Shown here: positions 1 through 6,873 of the stretch, piece by piece
How positions within the stretch are numbered: position 1 is the stretch's first letter
How the letters are laid out: the number at the start of each line of letters is the position of its first letter
Source: an uncultured Lachnospiraceae bacterium
GTDB taxonomy: Bacteria > Bacillota > Clostridia > Lachnospirales > Lachnospiraceae
DNA length: 28,395 bases
Reading direction: 5' to 3'
Assembly (NCBI GenBank): GCA_910579865.1
Contig: CAJTXA010000032.1
Coordinates: 1-28,395 of the forward strand
Notes under the pieces: generated by a model
Database searches by the model: none
Told to the model about the DNA's origin: nothing
The model's input: the letters and a program-made list of their open reading frames with translations, nothing else
Translations under genes and position numbers: made by a program

Positions 1-23
1 GCTGTTTTCGTCAACTTTCTCAT
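1..23 (-). CDS. 5' end of a minus-strand gene running off the window
   Basis: Reading the minus strand, an AGGAG ribosome site (about 38-34) is followed 10 bases later by ATG at 23-21, giving MRKLTKTA before the window ends. The basic start could be the n-region of a signal peptide, but seven residues cannot show that. An in-frame GTG at 32-30 is an alternative start but lies too close to the ribosome site. Nothing can be said of function. Confidence 0.4.
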
Positions 24-60
24 TGTTTGCACTCTCCTTTTTTTGTCTTAATCAAATTTG

Positions 61-92
61 CAATACATGTGTATTATTTTGCATATGTATTG
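61..92. repeat. Inverted repeat in the upstream intergenic region
   Basis: CAATACAT at 61-68 is mirrored by ATGTATTG at 85-92, and the match extends loosely outward to about 55-98 (AAATT arms). It lies between the minus-strand start at 23 and the integrase promoter candidate, so it could be an operator for either. Apart from this, the candidate promoter and a strong AAGGAGG at 284-290 with no start codon after it, I see nothing in the 24-350 gap. Confidence 0.45.
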
Positions 93-131
93 TAATTTGG
101 TAAGAATTGATAAATATGGAAAAAATTAATT

Positions 132-161
132 TTGTTTTTGATGTAAACAAAGATGTATAAT
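132..161 (+). promoter_or_regulatory. Candidate promoter for the integrase gene
   Basis: TTGTTT at 132-137 and a perfect TATAAT at 156-161 are separated by 18 bp. The -35 is weak. Transcription from here would give a leader of about 180 nt before the integrase ATG at 351. In such AT-rich DNA a chance TATAAT is possible. Confidence 0.35.
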
Positions 162-350
162 GGACAATATAAAAAATATAGAATATAAGGATTTTTGTAC
201 ATAAATGAAATTTGTTTAGGCAATTTTGAAAATTTCTGGTATAACTATACTGCAAGCTGCAAATCCTATTGAATCATTTAAAAGAAGGAGGAAAAGAAAG
301 AGTAAAAGCAGAGAAAAACATAGGATAAGTAAAAGGAAAAGGAGAAGAAA

Positions 351-2126
351 ATGATAGAATGTAAAATTTTGGAGGAAAAGAATAATAAAGAGGTAAAAAA
401 AGAAAAAATAGAATTAACAACACAAGGAAAGAGAAAGGCTGAAATTGAAAATAAAGATAAGATAGGAACAAAGGAGACAGGGATTAATAAAGAAATAGAA
501 CAAGTAAAAGCTCTTACTGATATAGAGCGAATAGAAAAAATGGAACAAATAAAAAAAGTAGAACACATAGCACAGATAGAAGATTTAAGACAGAAAGCAA
601 AATTTGAACAAATAGTGGGTTTGAAACAAGTAATAGAGGTAACAAAGGTGATAGAAGCAGAAGAAATGGAAATGAAAAAAGAAAAATTAAAAAAAGTAGA
701 ATCAGAAGAAATAAAAGAAATAGGAGAGATAATAAAAACAGAAGAAAAAGACATAAAAGGAAAAGAAGAAATAGAAGAAACTTTAATAAAACTGAATGAA
801 AATAAAAAGGATATAGAGATAACAGGACTAGTGGATATAAAAGAAGAAACAAATGAAAAGATAGTAGAAGAGAAGATAGTTGAAAATTTAAAGGAAGAGA
901 AAATAGATAAGTTTTCAAATGAAAATCAATCCAAGTCAGCGAAATCTTTACCAAGGGGAATTACTAAAAGAGCAGACGGACGTTATCAAGCAACCTATTA
1001 TTACATGGGAGTTCGTCATTATCTTTATGATATGGATTTAGAAAAAATTACAAAGCGATTACGTGACATTCAATATGAAATGGAACATGGAATTTATTGC
1101 AAACCAGAAAAGATTCGTTTAAATGATTGGTTTGAGGTATGGATAAAAGAATATAAAGAATTAATGGTAAAGAAGGGAACTTTGGAAAACTATAGAAGAA
1201 ATTATAATTGTTATATTCGGCCTTATATTGGAAATATGTATGTGAGAGAAATTCGTGTAGAACATTTACAAAAATTATATAATGATTTAGTGAGAAAAGG
1301 ATATTCTATTAGTACACTTCGGGTTTCGAGAGGTGTCTTATCAGGAATGTTTAATCAATTAATGAAAAATGATATTATTATGAAAAATCCAGTTACATTT
1401 GTTGTCTTTCCTAAAGAGAAAAAAAGAAAAATGAAGCGTGTATTAAGTCGTGATGAGCAGAAAGCATTTCTTATATATGCAGAAGAAAGTGATTATCGTG
1501 ATCTTTATCGCCTTGCTTTATCAACAGGGTTAAGAATTGGTGAATTGATGGCACTTAAGTGGAAAGATATTAATTTTGAGTTAGAAACTTTAACAGTAAA
1601 CGGAAATATGAAATATTTTAAAGATACAGGTTTTTATATTGATACTCCAAAATCAATTTCTAGTTTTCGAACAATTCCTCTTTTACCAGATATTGTAAAA
1701 ATGTTAAAAAAACGAAAAAGAAAACAAGCAGAGGAGAGAATAAAAGCGGGGGAAAGGTGGAAGAAAAAGCCAGGTTTAGATCATTTAGTTTTTACCGATC
1801 CATTAAAACCTGGAGAACCTGTAAGGAAAAGAACAATAGCATATGATTTAGATCGCATCGTAGCTTTAATGAATGGATGGACTGAAATGCAGATTACAAA
1901 AAAGAAAGGGCAAGAAGTATTAAAGGGGAGGTTAGAAGTAGAACGAATTACACCTCATACACTACGTCATACATTTGCAACAAGAGCTTTGGAGAATGGT
2001 ATGCCTCCAAAGGTAGTGCAAGAGTTGTTAGGGCATAGTAGTATTAAGATGACTATGGACATTTATACACATGTTTTGCCACAGACAAAAAAAGAAGAAA
2101 TTTTAAAATTGCAAGGTTTGGTTTAA
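351..2126 (+). CDS. Tyrosine recombinase (integrase) with a long Lys/Glu-rich N-terminal extension
   Basis: Site-specific DNA recombinase of the phage/ICE integrase family, 591 aa. Residues about 1-195 are almost wholly Lys, Glu, Ile and Asn with an IEK/EKI-type periodicity, likely helical or coiled-coil. From about 199 (LPRGITKR) a normal integrase begins: arm-type DNA-binding domain (199-245), SAM-like core-binding domain (250-350), then the catalytic domain with R395 (TGLRIGE), K434, H536-x-x-R539, H562 (LGHSS) and nucleophile Y572 (DIYTH). All catalytic residues are present, so it should be active. Family members are usually about 380-420 aa, so the first 200 residues are extra. The ATG at 351 is preceded by AAGGAGAA five bases upstream, and an in-frame TAA lies at 330-332, so the long form is the best-supported start. 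No excisionase, relaxase or phage structural gene is nearby, so the parent mobile element is unclear or decayed. Confidence 0.9.
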   Translation: MIECKILEEKNNKEVKKEKIELTTQGKRKAEIENKDKIGTKETGINKEIEQVKALTDIERIEKMEQIKKVEHIAQIEDLRQKAKFEQIVGLKQVIEVTKVIEAEEMEMKKEKLKKVESEEIKEIGEIIKTEEKDIKGKEEIEETLIKLNENKKDIEITGLVDIKEETNEKIVEEKIVENLKEEKIDKFSNENQSKSAKSLPRGITKRADGRYQATYYYMGVRHYLYDMDLEKITKRLRDIQYEMEHGIYCKPEKIRLNDWFEVWIKEYKELMVKKGTLENYRRNYNCYIRPYIGNMYVREIRVEHLQKLYNDLVRKGYSISTLRVSRGVLSGMFNQLMKNDIIMKNPVTFVVFPKEKKRKMKRVLSRDEQKAFLIYAEESDYRDLYRLALSTGLRIGELMALKWKDINFELETLTVNGNMKYFKDTGFYIDTPKSISSFRTIPLLPDIVKMLKKRKRKQAEERIKAGERWKKKPGLDHLVFTDPLKPGEPVRKRTIAYDLDRIVALMNGWTEMQITKKKGQEVLKGRLEVERITPHTLRHTFATRALENGMPPKVVQELLGHSSIKMTMDIYTHVLPQTKKEEILKLQGLV

Positions 2127-2155
2127 ACTTCAAATTTAGAAAGTTATTTTAGTAG

Positions 2156-2192
2156 TAAACCGAATCTACCAGCTTTAGCCGGTAGTGGTTTA
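2156..2192. repeat. REP-like palindromic hairpin after the integrase
   Basis: Outer arms TAAACC (2156-2161) and GGTTTA (2187-2192) enclose CTACCAGCT (2166-2174) against AGCCGGTAG (2177-2185), which pair with one A-C mismatch and a tiny loop. No T-run follows, so it is a poor rho-independent terminator. It is much richer in G and C than its surroundings, which suggests an imported short palindromic repeat or an attachment-site structure. Confidence 0.5.
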
Positions 2193-2242
2193 GTTAAAAA
2201 TTATAAATATTTTAAATTAGAATTAAAAATAATAGTGTTTTT

Positions 2243-2333
2243 AAGGTCTTTCTCTTTATTAAGTATTTTTTTATAGTTATATTTAAAAAAATATTGAAAT
2301 AGAATATTTGTATTCTAAGTAGAGAAAGACCTT
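2243..2333. repeat. 13-bp perfect inverted repeat between convergent genes
   Basis: AAGGTCTTTCTCT (2243-2255) is perfectly repeated in inverse as AGAGAAAGACCTT (2321-2333) with 65 bp between. It sits between the 3' ends of the integrase and the minus-strand HTH gene. A T-rich stretch follows the right arm on the plus strand, so it may act as a weak terminator. The terminal repeats around a 91-bp AT-rich core would also fit a very small MITE-like element. I see no clear target duplication. Confidence 0.55.
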
Positions 2334-2350
2334 TGATTTGATTTTTTCTG

Positions 2351-2692
2351 TCAGTTCTGCTCTAAATCCAGAAGTTTTAAAATAACTGATTGATATTCAG
2401 GGTGTTCTCGAAGTCCTTTTACAATAGATTTTTCTTTTGGTGAAAGCAAAATAGGTTCACTTCCAGTATTTTGATAGCCGAAAGTCTCTAGAATGTTTTC
2501 GATATGATAAAGTTCACATAAAAACATAAGACAGTCAGCACTTGGCTGAGATTGACCACTTTCCCAACCATATATCGTTTTAGCGGCAATTGTTGTACCT
2601 CTTTCACGAAAGAAATTAGAAACTTCAGGAACAGATAGGTTATTTAATTTTCTGTAATATTTCAGTGCACGAGAAAAGTTTGGATTCTTCAT
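2351..2692 (-). CDS. XRE-family helix-turn-helix regulator
   Basis: Small DNA-binding regulator, 113 aa. The N-terminal half fits an XRE/Cro HTH: ALKYYRKLNNLSVPEVSNFF, then a turn and the recognition segment TIYGWESGQSQPSADCL. The C-terminal part (about 75-113) is a short acidic helical tail ending LKLLDLEQN. An upstream in-frame ATG at 2752 would add 20 residues, but the ATG at 2692 has AGAGG about 8 bases before it and lies just downstream of a good promoter, so it is preferred. It is convergent with the integrase and divergent from a second small HTH gene, a layout like the control region of an integrative element. Target and signal are unknown. Confidence 0.8.
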   Translation of the reverse strand: MKNPNFSRALKYYRKLNNLSVPEVSNFFRERGTTIAAKTIYGWESGQSQPSADCLMFLCELYHIENILETFGYQNTGSEPILLSPKEKSIVKGLREHPEYQSVILKLLDLEQN

Positions 2693-2711
2693 GTAATTCA
2701 CCTCTTTTCGT

Positions 2712-2740
2712 ATCTTATAATATGAAAAACTGCTTGTCAA
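2712..2740 (-). promoter_or_regulatory. Sigma-A promoter for the minus-strand HTH gene
   Basis: On the minus strand, TTGACA (2740-2735) and TAAGAT (2717-2712) are 17 bp apart. An overlapping TATAAG would give 15-bp spacing. Transcription would start only about 12-15 nt before the ATG at 2692, so the leader is very short. Confidence 0.6.
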
Positions 2741-2771
2741 TAAAGAAAACACAGAAGAAAATAAAATTTAT

Positions 2772-2800
2772 TTGACATTCTTTTTAAACAAGAATAAAAT
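2772..2800 (+). promoter_or_regulatory. Sigma-A promoter for the 68-aa HTH gene
   Basis: TTGACA at 2772-2777 and TAAAAT at 2795-2800 with exactly 17 bp between them. It faces the small HTH gene starting at 2855. The whole spacer is occupied by the left arm of an 18-bp inverted repeat, so a protein bound there would block RNA polymerase. Confidence 0.7.
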
Positions 2801-2834
2801 AGAAAATAATTATAAAATTCTTGTTTAAAAAGAA
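2778..2834. repeat. Perfect 18-bp inverted repeat, likely paired operator
   Basis: The left arm 2778-2795 and right arm 2817-2834 are exact reverse complements over 18 bp with a 21-bp spacer. Each arm contains the core TTTAAACAAGAA or its complement. The left arm lies between the -35 and -10 elements and the right arm lies just after the expected transcription start, so the arm centres are 39 bp apart. This suits two repressor sites, or an mRNA hairpin just ahead of the ribosome site at about 2841-2847. Confidence 0.7.
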
Positions 2835-2854
2835 AAAGAAAAGGGGGAATTTAT

Positions 2855-3061
2855 ATGGGAGTAAAGGAAGAATTGCTTCTATATTTAAAAAAACAAAATA
2901 TAGGAATTAATCAACTTGCGAAAGAATTAAATATAGAAATAGAAAAATTGATAGATAATACATATGAATTAAAAGCAGGAGAATTTTGTGAAATTTGTGC
3001 TTATCTTCAAGTGAATCCATGGGATTTTTATAAAAGGGAAAATAGGAATATCAGAAAGTAA
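2855..3061 (+). CDS. Small Cro/XRE-like HTH protein
   Basis: Protein of 68 aa that is almost only a helix-turn-helix: helix 1 ELLLYLKKQNIG, helix 2 INQLAKELNI, a recognition-helix region IEKLIDNTYELKAGEFCEI, and a closing helix CAYLQVNPWDFYK typical of XRE/Cro domains. It has a strong AAGGGGG ribosome site 7 bases before the ATG and a consensus promoter with an internal inverted repeat. It is divergent from the 113-aa HTH gene; together they could be a switch pair of a mobile element, as with CI/Cro, but that is inference. Confidence 0.75.
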   Translation: MGVKEELLLYLKKQNIGINQLAKELNIEIEKLIDNTYELKAGEFCEICAYLQVNPWDFYKRENRNIRK

Positions 3062-3419
3062 AATATATAAATTAAGAGGAAAAGATAAATAAAAAATCAA
3101 TAATAGAGAACAATAAATAGGATAGAAAATTGAGTTAATAAAAGAATAAATTGAATGAAAAGATAAGCCAAATAAAAAGTAGGTTGATAGAAAAACAAAC
3201 AAAATAAAAGAATAAATGAAATAAAAAATAAGTGAAATAAAAAATAAGTGAAAAAAATAAATTCAAGAAAGAAATTGAGTCGAATAAAAAAATAAATTGA
3301 TAAAAAAAGAAATAAAAGAAAAGACTAGATAAAATAAAAATTGTGATAAGATAAAGAAAAGACAGAATAATATATTTTCTAAAGTTATAAAAAGAAATAT
3401 TTATGTAGAATATATAAAA
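3062..3419. other. Non-coding C-poor low-complexity tract
   Basis: About 360 bp made mostly of A, with some G and T and very few C, full of variants of aataaaagaataaat. Stops occur in all frames on the plus strand. A 16-bp unit TGAAATAAAAAATAAG is tandemly repeated at 3217-3232 and 3233-3248 with a partial third copy. The same composition is seen in the DNA coding for the integrase extension (351-940). No gene, RNA or promoter is convincing here. Confidence 0.6.
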
Positions 3420-3421
3420 TG

Positions 3422-3602
3422 AATTTAGAACATAGATCTGTAAAAATGCTTCTTTCCTAAGTGAATATATAATTTAAATGCGAACGTAGATAATTTTAGC
3501 TCAATTTAGAAGAGTAAAAAATATTTTTATCTTTTATAAGTCTGATCTGAAGTTTTGAAAGAGTGAAACAGAAGCAGTTTAAATTAGACTATGTTCTAAA
3601 TT
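3422..3602. repeat. MITE-like element with imperfect terminal inverted repeats
   Basis: AATTTAGAACATAG (3422-3435) is perfectly inverted at 3589-3602. Pairing resumes further in, with TGCTTCT (3447-3453) against AGAAGCA (3570-3576) flanked by three more pairs, so the arms reach about 32 bases. The 180-bp unit has no ORF. It could be a small non-autonomous insertion or a large hairpin. No target duplication is evident. The rest of the gap up to 3675 is plain AT-rich DNA. Confidence 0.5.
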
Positions 3603-3675
3603 TATATTTGGAAATTATACTCTAAAAAATATATGCTACAGTAAAAATTTTAAACAATAAATTTTATAAATATAC

Positions 3676-4629
3676 TTAATCTAAATATTCTTCTATTATA
3701 TAACGAGGACGTCGTTTTGTTTCATTGTATATTTTACCAATATATTCTCCAATTACTCCAAGTGATAACATTTCTAAACCACCCACTAGCCAAATAGAGG
3801 CAAGAAGAGAAGTCCATCCATCTACGGTATAGCCAAAATAATGAGTAAAAATACTCCAAATAAGAAATAAAAGGCTAACAATGGAAATCATAATGCCTAG
3901 ATTAGAAATAATACGAATGGGACGAATACTTAAAGAAGTAATGCCATCAAATGCAAGAGCTATCATTTTGGTAAGAGGATATTTGGATTTTCCAGCAAAA
4001 CGTTCATGACGTTCATAGGTAACAGTAGTACTTTTATAGCCAATTAAAGGAATCATTCCTCGTAAAAAAAGGTTTGTTTCCTGAAATTCAGAAAGCCCTT
4101 GCAGAGCCTTTTTACTCATTAGTCGAAAGTCAGCATGATTATAGATAATTTCTACTCCCATTAATTGTAAAAGGCGATAAAAACTTTCTGCTGAAAAGCG
4201 TTTAAAAAAGGTATCCGTTCGACGGCTAGAGCGAACACCATAAACAATTTCATTTCCTTCTTGGTAAGCAGCAAGCATAGCATCAATTGTTTGAATATCG
4301 TCTTGTAAATCTGCATCCATGGAAATTACAATGTCTGCTTGTTCCATAACAGTAAGAAGGCCAGCAAGTAGAGCGTTTTGATGCCCACGGTTACGAGAGA
4401 GAGAAAGTCCAGTATAAGTAGGGTTTTCTAAATGAAGGGAACGAATCATTTCCCAAGTATGATCCTTTGAACCATCATTGACAAAACAAATTTTGCTGTC
4501 AGAGGATATTGTGTCATTTTGTTGTAAAGATTGGTATTTTTTTAGAAGCTGCTGTGCAGTTTCCTTTAGAACCGCTTCTTCATTATAACAAGGAATAACC
4601 AAAAAGAGGCGGTTTGCACGTTGTTCCAT
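3676..4629 (-). CDS. Family 2 glycosyltransferase, GtrB/CsbB/DPM1-like, membrane anchored
   Basis: Transfers a sugar from a nucleotide donor, most likely to undecaprenyl phosphate, at the inner face of the membrane. The protein is 317 aa, the usual size. The GT-A domain is at 8-230: PCYNEE at 13-18, VNDGS about 50-54, SRNRGHQNAL about 78-87, and metal-binding DADLQDD at 105-111. RHERFAGKSKYPL near 205-217 is the conserved loop before the membrane part. Two C-terminal transmembrane helices follow (IISNLGIMISIVSLLFLIW and a second around LLASIWLVGGLEMLSLGVIG), then the RRPRYIIEEYL tail typical of the GtrB/YkcC group. The ribosome site AGGAGG is 9 bases before ATG. It stands alone: no flippase (gtrA) or third transferase is adjacent, so the final acceptor (teichoic acid, glycolipid or other) cannot be told. 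Confidence 0.9.
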   Translation of the reverse strand: MEQRANRLFLVIPCYNEEAVLKETAQQLLKKYQSLQQNDTISSDSKICFVNDGSKDHTWEMIRSLHLENPTYTGLSLSRNRGHQNALLAGLLTVMEQADIVISMDADLQDDIQTIDAMLAAYQEGNEIVYGVRSSRRTDTFFKRFSAESFYRLLQLMGVEIIYNHADFRLMSKKALQGLSEFQETNLFLRGMIPLIGYKSTTVTYERHERFAGKSKYPLTKMIALAFDGITSLSIRPIRIISNLGIMISIVSLLFLIWSIFTHYFGYTVDGWTSLLASIWLVGGLEMLSLGVIGEYIGKIYNETKRRPRYIIEEYLD

Positions 4630-4718
4630 AAATAAACCTCCTATTCGGAATTTGTCTGTAAAGTAAAAAACACATTAAATTTTCCAAAAATTCCCATTAA
4701 AGTATAAAAATACAAGTT

Positions 4719-4757
4719 TTGTCGATATAAAAAAAGAAAAAATATGGTTTTCGACAA
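4719..4757. promoter_or_regulatory. Short inverted repeat in the divergent promoter region
   Basis: TTGTCGA (4719-4725) is inverted as TCGACAA (4751-4757) between the divergent glycosyltransferase and the 295-aa gene. It may be a shared operator, or -35-like boxes on the two strands. A TATGAT at 4784-4789 could be the -10 for the plus-strand gene but lacks a good -35. Confidence 0.3.
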
Positions 4758-4872
4758 TTTACCTATTCCAGTATAGTTGAATTTATGATAAGATGCAAGT
4801 GATTATCAAAAATTGGAATGAGCAATAAAGGGTTAGTAACCAGAAATTAGGAAAGGATGTGGAGGAAGCAAT

Positions 4873-5760
4873 ATGCTTGCAAGAACAATTACACTAGAAG
4901 CAATGCAAGAAAAAGAAGAATTTATACTAAAGACAGAGGAAACACCAGAGGATAGGATGCATTTTAAAAACCAATCATTTTTATACGATCACAGAGATCA
5001 TTTATGTGTGGAACTTACAATAAATGGAGAAGCCATTTTTTTGCGAAGTGGAATTTTAATAGATAGGCAGTATATGGATAAAGAGGATACAAGTAAAAGA
5101 GAAAGACAACCTTATTTATTAAAAGAAAATTGTGCATTTATGCAGTTAAATTGTACTGCTTATATGAACCAAAAAGAAGGAGTTTTAGCAAAACGCAAAA
5201 TTATTGCGATTGGTTCGAAATTATTTATTTTGATGGATGAATTTTATCCAGTAGGAATTCATACTTATGAACAGATATTTCAATTTTCTAGAAAAAAAGC
5301 AGTGATGATTTCTGGCAATCGTGTTCATTATGAGGGAGAAAAAATTTGTATGGATATGTATTATATGTCTGGTGATATGACAACAGATGGTTCTATTAGT
5401 ATGATACCAGGTGGGATGAGCACAGGTGAGGGTACAATAACAGATGCCATATCTGTAAGAAAAGAAGGCGGTGCATTTCGTTCTTTATTATCAGTACTTC
5501 ATTGCTATGAAAAGGGAATGACACATAGTATTGAGATACGTAAATTAGTACCAGAATCTTTTAAAAGGGGAACAATGAATGATCAACAGGTAGAAGCATT
5601 AGAGATTACAATGGGAGAAAAGAGAATTATTGTTTCAATCAGTCATCTAGATGTATTAGAAAATGCAGATTTGTTTCGAGTAGGGGATTGCAATGGATTT
5701 GGAAATGTATTGGTATTTGACGCTTCTTCAGAAGAGAAAAAGCCAATTGTATTAAGATAA
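4873..5760 (+). CDS. Protein resembling a heparinase II/III-type beta-sandwich domain; function unknown
   Basis: Protein of 295 aa, all beta in appearance, with no signal peptide or membrane helix. The stretch at 110-138 (AIGSKLFILMDEF, then H130-T-Y-E-Q-I-F-Q-F) resembles the C-terminal sandwich domain of heparinase II/III-family polysaccharide lyases, where the text is typically a VDE motif followed by H-x-Y-x-Q-x-F. The N-terminal alpha/alpha toroid that carries lyase catalysis is absent, so enzymatic activity is doubtful; a carbohydrate-binding or scaffold role is possible. GGAGG precedes the ATG by about 8 bases. It is followed after 44 bp by a FIST protein and then a chemoreceptor-like protein in the same orientation, so it may supply a sensing or binding partner. 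The family assignment is by eye and tentative. Confidence 0.5.
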   Translation: MLARTITLEAMQEKEEFILKTEETPEDRMHFKNQSFLYDHRDHLCVELTINGEAIFLRSGILIDRQYMDKEDTSKRERQPYLLKENCAFMQLNCTAYMNQKEGVLAKRKIIAIGSKLFILMDEFYPVGIHTYEQIFQFSRKKAVMISGNRVHYEGEKICMDMYYMSGDMTTDGSISMIPGGMSTGEGTITDAISVRKEGGAFRSLLSVLHCYEKGMTHSIEIRKLVPESFKRGTMNDQQVEALEITMGEKRIIVSISHLDVLENADLFRVGDCNGFGNVLVFDASSEEKKPIVLR

Positions 5761-5804
5761 TTTTATAAAAGAAAAATATCAAAACGGAAGAGAGGAACAG
5801 CGCA

Positions 5805-6860
5805 GTGAAACAGTTTTTTGGTATGAGTCAAAGTGGAGATTTGAAAGAGGCTGTCAGAGGATTAAGTAATCCTCAACTGATTATGCTGCTGTCAAATAGT
5901 GAACAATTTGAGGCGCATGTAAAAAAATTGGAGGAACTTTATCCCAAAGTGCCAAGCATAGGTTGTATTGGAATGTGTTATGATACCAGAGTTGTAGAAA
6001 AAGGAGTAGGTATTATTGCATTTTTTGGAGGGGTTAGTGTAGCTGCAAATGTATTAGAACGTGTATCTACTATGCCTGTAAAGTATATTGAACGTTTAGA
6101 GCAGGATATAGTAGCAGTAAATGGTTCACAACAAGATACTATATGTATTGATTTTTGTTCAGGAAATGATGCTTGTGTGTTATCTACTATTTACAGTGTA
6201 TTAAAACATAGAAATATATCCTTAGTAGGAGGAACGGGGGATGCAGGAAAAGTGTCTGCAAATGGGAAAGTTTATAAGGATGCGGTTGCTTATGCATTAG
6301 TTCGAAATCAATCTGGCAAAGTAAAAGCTTATAAAGAAAATATTTATCATCCTATGAAGCAGCATCGTTTTATTGCATCTAGAACAGATAAAGCAAACTA
6401 TATGCTTGGGGAATTAAATGGACGATCTGCAAAACAAGTTTATCAAGAGATTCTTCATGTAACAGAAAAGCAAATTTTAACACAAACTTTTAAAAATCCT
6501 TTAGGAAAACTCAATGGAGATGAGATTTGTATTATATCAATTAAAGATGTAAGTGGATATGCGCTAACTTGTTATCGACAGGTAAATGATTCTGATGTAC
6601 TTACTTTATTGGAATTGGGAGATTATAAAGCGATTGTAAAAGAAACAATTCAGATGATTAAAAAAGATTTTTCACGTATATCAGCTGTATTTTCTGTAAA
6701 TTGTCTGTTTCGGTATTTATTATTTAATGAAAATCACTATATGCAAGAGTATCTGCATGAGATGGCAGCATTAGGAAATCATACAGGATTTGTTGGATAT
6801 GGAGAACATTATAATAATCGATTTGTCAATCAATCTATGACTTGTGTAGTATTTGAATAA
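5805..6860 (+). CDS. FIST-domain sensor protein
   Basis: Protein of 351 aa built of FIST_N (about 25-200; SIGCIGMCYDTRVVEKGVGI and the GGTGDAGKVSANGKVYKDAV stretch that closes the domain) and FIST_C (about 215-345; GRSAKQVYQEIL through GFVGYGEHYNNR). FIST domains are predicted to bind small ligands, amino acids being the usual suggestion, and are often joined to or beside methyl-accepting proteins, histidine kinases and diguanylate cyclases. This one has no other domain and no membrane segment, so it should be cytoplasmic. The GTG start at 5805 follows AGAGGAAC. The gene lies 13 bp ahead of the chemoreceptor-like gene, strongly suggesting a sensor-transducer pair. Confidence 0.85.
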   Translation: MKQFFGMSQSGDLKEAVRGLSNPQLIMLLSNSEQFEAHVKKLEELYPKVPSIGCIGMCYDTRVVEKGVGIIAFFGGVSVAANVLERVSTMPVKYIERLEQDIVAVNGSQQDTICIDFCSGNDACVLSTIYSVLKHRNISLVGGTGDAGKVSANGKVYKDAVAYALVRNQSGKVKAYKENIYHPMKQHRFIASRTDKANYMLGELNGRSAKQVYQEILHVTEKQILTQTFKNPLGKLNGDEICIISIKDVSGYALTCYRQVNDSDVLTLLELGDYKAIVKETIQMIKKDFSRISAVFSVNCLFRYLLFNENHYMQEYLHEMAALGNHTGFVGYGEHYNNRFVNQSMTCVVFE

Positions 6861-6873
6861 AGGGAGAAGAAGA

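Noticed and set aside
278..954. Long minus-strand ORFs rich in Phe, Ser and Leu opposite the integrase extension
   Set aside because: They mirror the Lys/Glu-rich coding strand, have no ribosome site or recognisable domain, and arise from the base bias.
3062..3419. CRISPR array or origin-type iterons
   Set aside because: The repeats are short, A-rich and degenerate, with no regular spacers or conserved repeat length beyond two 16-bp copies.
2243..3602. Invertible promoter (inverton) driven by the neighbouring integrase
   Set aside because: Inverted repeats are present, but none encloses a promoter that would face or turn away from a gene, so a phase-variation switch is not supported.
4705..4728. 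Sigma-D (motility) promoter ahead of the heparinase-like/FIST/receptor unit
   Set aside because: TAAA and TCGATAT are present, but the spacer is 13 bp instead of 14-16 and the site lies about 145 bp from the gene. It is too weak in AT-rich DNA.
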